A stretch of 21,117 nucleotides of DNA from Alectryocaccomicrobium faecavium (GTDB lineage Bacteria > Bacillota > Clostridia > Christensenellales > Aristaeellaceae), in NCBI GenBank assembly GCA_018713425.1, contig DVOT01000216.1, forward strand, positions 1 to 21,117, in the 5' to 3' direction. Positions 15,567 through 21,117 of the stretch are shown one piece after another. Each line of letters opens with the position of its first letter. Position 1 is the stretch's first letter. The position numbers and the translations under genes are program-made. A model generated the notes under the pieces. That model saw only the letters and a program-made list of their open reading frames with translations, made no database searches and had not been told where the DNA came from.

Positions 15567-16568
15567 ATGCGTAGAGAAAGCCAACGCCCCACAATGAAAC
15601 ATATCGCGCAGAAAACCGGCCTCACGATCAATACCGTTTCGCTGGCGCTGCGCAATTCGCCGCTGGTCACCGCGGAGACTAGGGAGCGCGTGCGCAAGGC
15701 CGCGCGGGAAATCGGTTATGTGCACGATGCCTTGGCCGGTTCGCTGCGTTCTGGCAGTTCGCATACAGTGGCCATTGTGCTGGGCGATGTGGCAAACCCA
15801 CTTTTCGCCGAGCGCATTAAGCACCTGGAACGCGAACTGCGCGAACGCAATTATCGCGCCTTGATCCTCAACACGGAAGAAGACGCGCAACTGGAATTGG
15901 AAGCCATCCGCACCACCATCAGTCACCGCGTGGATGGGGTGATCCTGTGCCCCTGCCAGAAGAGCCGCGAAAGCCTTGCGCTCTTGCGTCAGTTCGGCGT
16001 GCCCTTCGTGCTACTGGGCCGCGAATTCGCGGACGAACCCATGGACGCCGTGGTGTGGGACGATGAAAAAGGCGGCTTGCTCGCCGCCAACCATCTCTTG
16101 GCCCGGCGGTGCAAAAATATCGTCTTTCTCAATGCAGCGCTGGAAACCTCCTCCGCCGCGCGGCGGCTAAAAGGATATGAGCAGGCGCTAATGGCCGCCG
16201 GGCAGAGGGCGCGCGTTTGCGAGGCGCAACCCATGGCGGGCGGCGTGCAGAGCGCGCTTTGCGCGTTGTTTGCGGGAACTGTGCCTGTGGACGCGCTATT
16301 TGCCTTCAACGATTTGATGGCCTTTGAGGCGGCGAGCTGGTTAAAAGCGCGCGGCCTTTGCGTGCCGCAGGACGTGCGCCTGGTGGGCTTTGACGACATC
16401 CTCTCCAGCATCAGCCTGCCCTTTGGCCTCACCAGCGTTTCCGCCGATAAGCGGGAAGAGGCGCGCCAAACCGTGGAAATGCTCCTACGCCGCATGGAAA
16501 ATCCCTCTCATCCCGCAGAACATATCGTACTGGATGTGCGCCTCATCGAGCGCGAAAGCTCCCTATAA
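15567..16568 (+). CDS. LacI-family transcriptional regulator
   Basis: A 333-residue LacI/GalR-type repressor. The helix-turn-helix is at about residues 10-30 (MKHIAQKTGLTINTVSLAL), with a hinge at about 50-65 (DALAGSLRSG), then a periplasmic-binding-protein-like ligand domain starting TVAIVLGDVANPLF. The ligand is probably a sugar or related effector. It is transcribed toward the GH127 operon, ends 87 bases before it, and has a nearly identical promoter. Start ATG 15567 has GGGAGAG 4 bases upstream; the next in-frame ATG (15594) lacks a ribosome binding site. Local specific regulation of the adjoining catabolic genes is inferred from position. Confidence 0.93.
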   Translation: MRRESQRPTMKHIAQKTGLTINTVSLALRNSPLVTAETRERVRKAAREIGYVHDALAGSLRSGSSHTVAIVLGDVANPLFAERIKHLERELRERNYRALILNTEEDAQLELEAIRTTISHRVDGVILCPCQKSRESLALLRQFGVPFVLLGREFADEPMDAVVWDDEKGGLLAANHLLARRCKNIVFLNAALETSSAARRLKGYEQALMAAGQRARVCEAQPMAGGVQSALCALFAGTVPVDALFAFNDLMAFEAASWLKARGLCVPQDVRLVGFDDILSSISLPFGLTSVSADKREEARQTVEMLLRRMENPSHPAEHIVLDVRLIERESSL

Positions 16569-16586
16569 AGAATTTTTCCTATCCCA

Positions 16587-16615
16587 TTGCGTTTCTTCGA
16601 AAAATATGCTATGCT
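16587..16615 (+). promoter_or_regulatory. Promoter of the GH127-glycyl radical operon (extended -10)
   Basis: TTGCGT (16587-16592), 17-base spacer, TATGCT (16610-16615) preceded by TGC as an extended -10. It lies in the 87-base gap between lacI and the GH127 gene. It closely resembles the lacI promoter at 15503-15531. A near-palindromic TTCTTCGAAAAA lies in the spacer (about 16593-16605) and could bind a repressor. Confidence 0.75.
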
Positions 16616-16625
16616 ATACGCAGAA

Positions 16626-16641
16626 ATATTATCGTTAATAT
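16626..16641 (+). promoter_or_regulatory. Candidate operator palindrome in the GH127 leader
   Basis: ATATTA (16626-16631) and TAATAT (16636-16641) flank TCGT, so the centre is CG, as in LacI-family operators. It sits about 10 bases after the -10, between the promoter and the ribosome binding site, where a bound repressor would block transcription. Assignment to the adjacent LacI-family protein is inference. Confidence 0.4.
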
Positions 16642-16655
16642 CCCAGGAGGCGCTT

Positions 16656-18329
16656 ATGAAAAAGTATGCTGTGGAGTATAAACTCCAAGTCCCCATGGGC
16701 GGCGTGCGCCTGACGGGCGGCCGTTTTCAGCGCGTGTTTGAAAACAATGTCGCCTTTCTCAAGGGTTTCGACCTCGACCGCATGCTCTACTGGTATCGAG
16801 TGCACAAGGGCGAAAACGCGCCGGGCGTGCCCTATGCCTTTGGCGACGGGCACTTTGAAAACAACCTCAAAGGACAAACCGCGGGCGAATTTCTGATGGG
16901 CGCGGGAACTGCGTTGCTGTGGCGGGAAGACGAGGAACTGCGCCAAATGGTGCGCGCCATCGTGGCGGAAATCGATGCCTGCAGGGATGAAGACGGCTTT
17001 CTCATCCCCATCCCACGCGACCAGTTCAAAACCAAGGAATACCCCAATTACACCCGCGCCTGGATCACCTTTGGCCTGCTGGACGCGGGCTATGCGGGCG
17101 AGACGCGCGCCTTTGAACTGGCACGCGGCATGAGCGACTACTTCAACGCCTGCGACGTGCTCCCTTACGTCAAGGATCTGAACCTGGGCTTTCAGGGCAT
17201 TCTGGCGAATACCCGGCAGTACGACGCGCCGGACGGCAAATGGGCCGATATGCAAACGGCCATTGACCACTACCAGGAAACCTGGTGGCTCGAACAGGTC
17301 ATCGCCGGGGACCAGCGCGCGATTTACGACCACCCGGGCAACCACCCGCATTCCACGCTGCTCACCACGCTGGAAGGCTATTGCGACCTGTACCGCGCCA
17401 CGGGCGAGGACATCTATCTGCGCGCGGTAAAGAGCGCTCTCCAAATGTACGAGGACAAGTGGCAGCACGTGGGCGGCGGCATCAACATGTGCGAACACGA
17501 TACCTTCTGGCCCGGCTGCAACTGGCTTTCGCCCAGCCACAACTACAACGAACTGTGTTCCACCAATTTCTGGGTGTTGCTCAACCAGCGCATGCACCGC
17601 CTGGAGCCGGACAACGCCCATTACGTGGACGAAATGGAAAACTCGCTCTATAACGTGCTTTTCGCCGCGCAGGTGGGCAGCCAGGGCTATCACTATCTCA
17701 ATTTCCTCGAAAGGAGCAAGGACACGCGCTATCTTGACCGCGCCACCTGCTGCGCCTCGCTGGGCACGCGGCTGGCGGGCCTGCTGCCGCAGTTCCTGTA
17801 TACCTTTACGGAGGAGAGCGTAAGCGTCGATCTGTATGCCCCCAGCGAAGCGAACCTGCCCAACGGCGTATCCCTGCGCGTGGAAACCGACATCCCAGAT
17901 GGCGGGCACGCGGTCGTGCGCGTGTTGGAAACGCCGCGTCCCTTCACGCTGCGCCTGCGCGTGCCGCGCTGGTCGCGCGAAGACTTCACCGGCCAGTACG
18001 AGGTGATCGAAAACGCCAAGGCGGGCGATGTTTTTGTGCGCGATTTCCCCCTGCTCTACCGCGCCACGCGTTACACCGGTGGCGAAGAAATCGTTGGCAA
18101 AGAGCGTTGGGCGCTGGAGCGCGGCCCACTGCTCTATGCGGCCCTGGGCGCGCCCACGCCGGTGCGCGTCAGGTGGGATCCCCGGCATCCGGAGGATTGG
18201 TTCACGCCCCAGCCGGGCAGCGTGCGCACCCTGCGCCTGAAGGGGGATAACGCCCACGAATACCGGGCCTACACCGACATTCACGACGAGCCGTTCAGCG
18301 TGTATCCCATCGTCGAGCCATGCGAATAG
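16656..18329 (+). CDS. GH127-like beta-L-arabinofuranosidase family protein (DUF1680)
   Basis: A 557-residue glycoside hydrolase of the GH127/DUF1680 type, an (alpha/alpha)6-barrel followed by beta-sandwich modules. The family zinc site can be read: E299 and C301 in YNELC, plus C365 and C366 in ATCCASLGTR, matching the Glu-x-Cys and Cys-Cys of HypBA1 from Bifidobacterium. E280 in CEHDTF is a candidate acid/base residue. Family members release beta-L-arabinofuranose residues, for instance from hydroxyproline-linked arabinans. No signal peptide is seen, so it acts in the cytoplasm on imported substrate. Start ATG 16656 has CCAGGAGG at 5 bases. It is followed by the glycyl radical enzyme after 11 bases, so they share an operon. 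Specificity is inferred. Confidence 0.85.
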   Translation: MKKYAVEYKLQVPMGGVRLTGGRFQRVFENNVAFLKGFDLDRMLYWYRVHKGENAPGVPYAFGDGHFENNLKGQTAGEFLMGAGTALLWREDEELRQMVRAIVAEIDACRDEDGFLIPIPRDQFKTKEYPNYTRAWITFGLLDAGYAGETRAFELARGMSDYFNACDVLPYVKDLNLGFQGILANTRQYDAPDGKWADMQTAIDHYQETWWLEQVIAGDQRAIYDHPGNHPHSTLLTTLEGYCDLYRATGEDIYLRAVKSALQMYEDKWQHVGGGINMCEHDTFWPGCNWLSPSHNYNELCSTNFWVLLNQRMHRLEPDNAHYVDEMENSLYNVLFAAQVGSQGYHYLNFLERSKDTRYLDRATCCASLGTRLAGLLPQFLYTFTEESVSVDLYAPSEANLPNGVSLRVETDIPDGGHAVVRVLETPRPFTLRLRVPRWSREDFTGQYEVIENAKAGDVFVRDFPLLYRATRYTGGEEIVGKERWALERGPLLYAALGAPTPVRVRWDPRHPEDWFTPQPGSVRTLRLKGDNAHEYRAYTDIHDEPFSVYPIVEPCE

Positions 18330-18340
18330 GAGGGAATCCC

Positions 18341-20368
18341 ATGACACCGCGCATCGAGGCCCTAAAACAGTATTTTGTGCTGGACAAGGCGCACCACGCC
18401 GTCCGCGTCCCCGCGCCCGGGGCGGAAGGCGCTCCCTATCGGGACGCCGCCCTCCCCGCCCACCGCAGGAGCGCGCTGCGGCTGAAAGCGGCGCTGGAAG
18501 CGGAAACGCCGGTGATCTTCCCAGAGGAGCGCATCGTGGCCACGCGCACGCGTCCCGCCCTGCCAGGCATCTTTACCGAAGAAGAATGGCGCGGGATCGA
18601 AAGCCGCCATTTCATCCATGAGCGCGGCTACGTTTCCAATCTCTCGCCCGATTACGAGCGCATCCTGCAAGAAGGGCTGATCGCCCAGCGCGCGCGCCTG
18701 CAAAACGGCGAATATGGCGATAGCGTGCGCATGACCATCGACGCAGTGCTGGACTTCGCGCGGCGTTACCGCGAAGAGGCGTTGCGCCAGGGGCAGACGG
18801 ACATCGCCGCGCGGCTCGAACGCGTGCCCGCCTATGGCGCGCGCACCTTTCCCGAAGCGCTGCAAAGCCTGCGCATCTTGCATTACGCGATGTGGTGCGA
18901 GGGCGAATACCACAACACGCTGGGCCGCTTCGACCAATACATGTATCCCTATTTCCAGCGCGACCGGGAATCCGGCGCGCTCGCGCCGGAAGAAGCCCTC
19001 GAATGGTTGGAAGAATTCTTTCTCAGTCTCAACCGCGACAGCGACCTCTACCCCGGCATGCAGCAGGGCGACAACGGCCAGAGCATGGTGCTGGGCGGCA
19101 CGGCGCGCGGCGGCGGAGAGGGATTCAATCCGCTCAGTGAGGCGTGCCTCGCGGCCAGCCGCGAGCTGGGCGTGATCGACCCCAAAATCAACCTACGCGT
19201 GAACCGAGATACGCCCCTTTCCACCTATCTGCTGGGCACGCGGCTCACCCGGCGCGGCCTGGGCTTTCCGCAATACGAAAACGACGATGTGGTCATCCCC
19301 GGCCTAATTGGGCTGGGCTACGCGCCCGAGGACGCGCAAAACTATGTGGTCGCCGCCTGCTGGGAATTCATCATTCCCGGCAAGGGCGCGGACATTCCCA
19401 ACATCGGCGCGTTGCCCTTTGCCTCCATTGTGAACCGCGTGCTGCGCGAAACCCTGCCATCCGCCAGCGGCATGGAAGAAATCCTCGCCGCTGTGCGCGC
19501 GGAAATCTTTGCCGAAGCGCGCCGCATGGTCAGCGCCATCCGCGACATTTACATGATTCCCGCGCCGTATCTCTCGCTGTTCTTCGAAAACTGTGTGGAG
19601 CGCTCGCGCGACATCTCCCTGGGCTGCGTGTACAACAATTTCGGCTTCCACGGCACGGGGCTGGCAACGGCGGTGGATTCGTTGGCCGCGGTGGAGCAGG
19701 CGGTGTTTGCCGAAGGGCTCTCGCCGCAGGAACTTTTGCGCGCCATGGATGCCGATTTTGCCGGTGCGGACGCGCTGCGCTACCATCTGGCGAACGAATG
19801 CCCGAAATTCGGCGACGATGATGGCCGCGCCGACCGGTTCGCCAGCATCCTGCTTGCCGATTTTGCCGACGCGCTGCGCGGACTCACAAACGAGCGGGGC
19901 GGCTGCTTCCGGCCCGGCACGGGATCGGCCATGTACTACATCTCGCACGCGGAGGCGCTGGGCGCCACCGCGGATGGCCGCCGCGCGGAAACGCCCCTGC
20001 CCGCCAACTACGCGCCTTCCCTGGGGGTAAAGCTGCGCGGGCCGGTTTCGCTGATCCGCTCCTTCACCAAGCCAGACCTTGCGCGCGTCATCAACGGCGG
20101 GCCGCTGACCATCGAATTCAGCGATACGGCAATGAAGGACGAGGATTCCTTGATGAAGGTAGCCGCGCTGGTGCGCGAGTTCATCCTGCGCGGCGGTCAC
20201 CAGCTGCAACTCAACACGCTCAATCGCGCCCTGCTGCTGGACGCGCAGGCACACCCGGAAAACCACAAAAACCTGATTGTGCGCGTCTGGGGCTGGAGCG
20301 GATATTTTGTGGAACTGGACAAGTGCTATCAGGATCATATCCTGCGCCGCGCGGAGTTGACCCTATGA
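18341..20368 (+). CDS. Glycyl radical enzyme, PFL-like, unassigned subfamily
   Basis: A 675-residue glycyl radical enzyme, shorter than most family members (about 750-850). The radical loop RVWGWSGYFVELD near the C-terminus places the radical glycine at G651; the catalytic cysteine motif ACWE gives C340 and E342. The conserved GRFDQYMYPYF and NLRVNRDTP segments of the PFL-like barrel are present. The Cys-x-Glu arrangement is that of dehydratases and lyases, not the Cys-Cys of pyruvate formate-lyase, but the tryptophan and Ala-Ala in place of Gly-Cys are unfamiliar. Requires radical activation by the next gene, whose start codon overlaps its stop (ATGA). Strong AGGAGGGA precedes ATG 18341. The substrate cannot be inferred safely; the GH127 gene hints at a plant glycan product. 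Confidence 0.88.
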   Translation: MTPRIEALKQYFVLDKAHHAVRVPAPGAEGAPYRDAALPAHRRSALRLKAALEAETPVIFPEERIVATRTRPALPGIFTEEEWRGIESRHFIHERGYVSNLSPDYERILQEGLIAQRARLQNGEYGDSVRMTIDAVLDFARRYREEALRQGQTDIAARLERVPAYGARTFPEALQSLRILHYAMWCEGEYHNTLGRFDQYMYPYFQRDRESGALAPEEALEWLEEFFLSLNRDSDLYPGMQQGDNGQSMVLGGTARGGGEGFNPLSEACLAASRELGVIDPKINLRVNRDTPLSTYLLGTRLTRRGLGFPQYENDDVVIPGLIGLGYAPEDAQNYVVAACWEFIIPGKGADIPNIGALPFASIVNRVLRETLPSASGMEEILAAVRAEIFAEARRMVSAIRDIYMIPAPYLSLFFENCVERSRDISLGCVYNNFGFHGTGLATAVDSLAAVEQAVFAEGLSPQELLRAMDADFAGADALRYHLANECPKFGDDDGRADRFASILLADFADALRGLTNERGGCFRPGTGSAMYYISHAEALGATADGRRAETPLPANYAPSLGVKLRGPVSLIRSFTKPDLARVINGGPLTIEFSDTAMKDEDSLMKVAALVREFILRGGHQLQLNTLNRALLLDAQAHPENHKNLIVRVWGWSGYFVELDKCYQDHILRRAELTL

Positions 20369-21117
20369 CGGGCGTCGTTTTTGATATCAAGGAGTTCGCC
20401 CTGCACGACGGACCCGGCATCCGCACCACGGTGTTCCTGAAGGGGTGCCCGCTGCGGTGCAGTTGGTGCCACAACCCCGAAGGCCTGTCGTCCCAGCCGC
20501 AGATCATGGTGAGCGCGGCCGCCTGCGCGCACTGCGGCGCGTGCAGGGCTGTGTGCGGGCACCCGGATGGCTGTGTGGTATGCGGACGTTGCCTGCCCGT
20601 CTGCCCCGGCGGACTGCGCCGCATCGCAGGGCAGCGCATGGAGGCGGAAGCGCTGGCCGGGCGGCTCCGGCGCGCCAGCACGTTTCTGGCGGCAGAAGGC
20701 GGCGTGACCTTTTCCGGCGGAGAACCCATGATGCAGTGGCCCTTTGTCGAGGCGGTGATCCCCCTGCTGGACGGCCTGCACACCGCCATCGAAACCAGCG
20801 GCTATTGCGCGGATGAGGATTTTGCCCGCATGCGCGCGTCCATTGATCTGGTGATGCTCGATATCAAGCACCCCGACCCGACCGCGCACCGCCGCCACAC
20901 GGGCGTGGACAACGCGCCCATCCTGCGCCATCTGGCCTATCTCAAGGCGCACGAAAAGCCTTTCATCGCGCGCGTGCCGCTGATTCCCGGCGTGAACGAC
21001 GCAATGAGCACGGCCGAGCAGACCGCCGCCCTGCTCGAAGGGGCGAAAAATCTACTGCGCGTGGAACTGCTTCCCTATCATTTTACGGCGGCAGCAAAAT
21101 ATGAGATGGTGGCAAAG
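20365..21117 (+). CDS. Glycyl radical enzyme activase (radical SAM), 3' end cut by window
   Basis: The partner that installs the glycyl radical on the preceding enzyme. The open frame of 251 codons runs off the window without a stop; such activases are usually about 300 residues. Radical SAM ligands C28, C32 and C35 (CPLRCSWC) follow HDGPGIRTTVFLKG. Two ferredoxin-like clusters are C54, C57, C60, C64 and C70, C73, C76, C80, with only five residues between them, tighter than the common spacing. SAM-binding SGGEP is at 117-121, followed by ETSGY and LDIKH. The ATG overlaps the glycyl radical enzyme stop (ATGA), indicating coupled translation. This pairing strongly supports the neighbour's assignment. 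Genes beyond 21117 are not visible. Confidence 0.93.
   Translation, partial: MTGVVFDIKEFALHDGPGIRTTVFLKGCPLRCSWCHNPEGLSSQPQIMVSAAACAHCGACRAVCGHPDGCVVCGRCLPVCPGGLRRIAGQRMEAEALAGRLRRASTFLAAEGGVTFSGGEPMMQWPFVEAVIPLLDGLHTAIETSGYCADEDFARMRASIDLVMLDIKHPDPTAHRRHTGVDNAPILRHLAYLKAHEKPFIARVPLIPGVNDAMSTAEQTAALLEGAKNLLRVELLPYHFTAAAKYEMVAK

Noticed and set aside
15355..15597. 80-codon + strand open frame between rho and lacI
   Set aside because: It spans the rho terminator and the lacI promoter, has no ribosome binding site and resembles no family I know.
15541..16641. One common LacI operator shared by the two leader palindromes
   Set aside because: Aligned on their central CG, the two palindromes agree at only a few positions; each is kept as a separate weak candidate.
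16635..18347. 570-codon open frame on the minus strand across the GH127-like gene
   Set aside because: Antisense shadow; the + strand protein has the family zinc motif, a strong ribosome binding site and a promoter.

Overview
The window looks like chromosomal DNA of a GC-rich, anaerobic, monoderm Bacillota, probably a clostridial lineage (Oscillospirales or Christensenellales type; I cannot name a genus). Three things support this. The gene order lepA, hemW, hrcA, grpE, dnaK, dnaJ, prmA, rsmE, mtaB, HIT, rpsU is the classic Bacillota heat-shock neighbourhood. The DnaK lacks the insertion of about two dozen residues in the ATPase quadrant that marks Gram-negative DnaK. The right end encodes a glycyl radical enzyme, which implies strict anaerobiosis. 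Nearly every gene has a strong AGGAGG-type ribosome binding site, and every gene lies on the + strand.

Region 1 (1-3447): lepA, a Nudix hydrolase and hemW form a tight transcription unit behind a sigma-A-like promoter at 24-52. Region 2 (3481-11728): a sigma-A-like promoter and a perfect CIRCE operator precede hrcA-grpE-dnaK, a 178 bp gap with a GC-rich hairpin, then dnaJ-prmA-rsmE-mtaB-HIT. HrcA represses its own chaperone operon; the downstream genes modify ribosomal protein L11, 16S rRNA and tRNA. Region 3 (11778-12082): rpsU is an independent unit with its own promoter and intrinsic terminator and was too short to stand out as a long ORF. Region 4 (12107-15444): a TRM11-like methyltransferase, then rho. 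This Rho has an inserted low-complexity segment of roughly 280 residues, including 13 repeats of the type QRYD/QRYE, and the gene ends at an intrinsic terminator.

Region 5 (15503-21117) is an accessory catabolic locus. A LacI-family regulator is followed by a GH127-type beta-L-arabinofuranosidase-like enzyme, a short glycyl radical enzyme of unassigned subfamily and its radical-SAM activase, which runs off the window end. The lacI and GH127 promoters are near copies of each other (24 of 32 bases identical by eye, with a shared 12-base extended -10 block), so the regulator and the catabolic operon are probably co-controlled. No signal peptide is seen, so the substrate is probably an imported arabinoside.

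The most interesting elements are this LacI/GH127/glycyl-radical locus, whose final substrate I cannot identify, and the Tyr/Arg/Gln-rich Rho. I see no tRNA or 16S/23S rRNA genes, CRISPR array, insertion sequence, prophage or origin. No gene-free stretch exceeds 300 bases; the longest is 15322-15566, holding the rho terminator and the lacI promoter.
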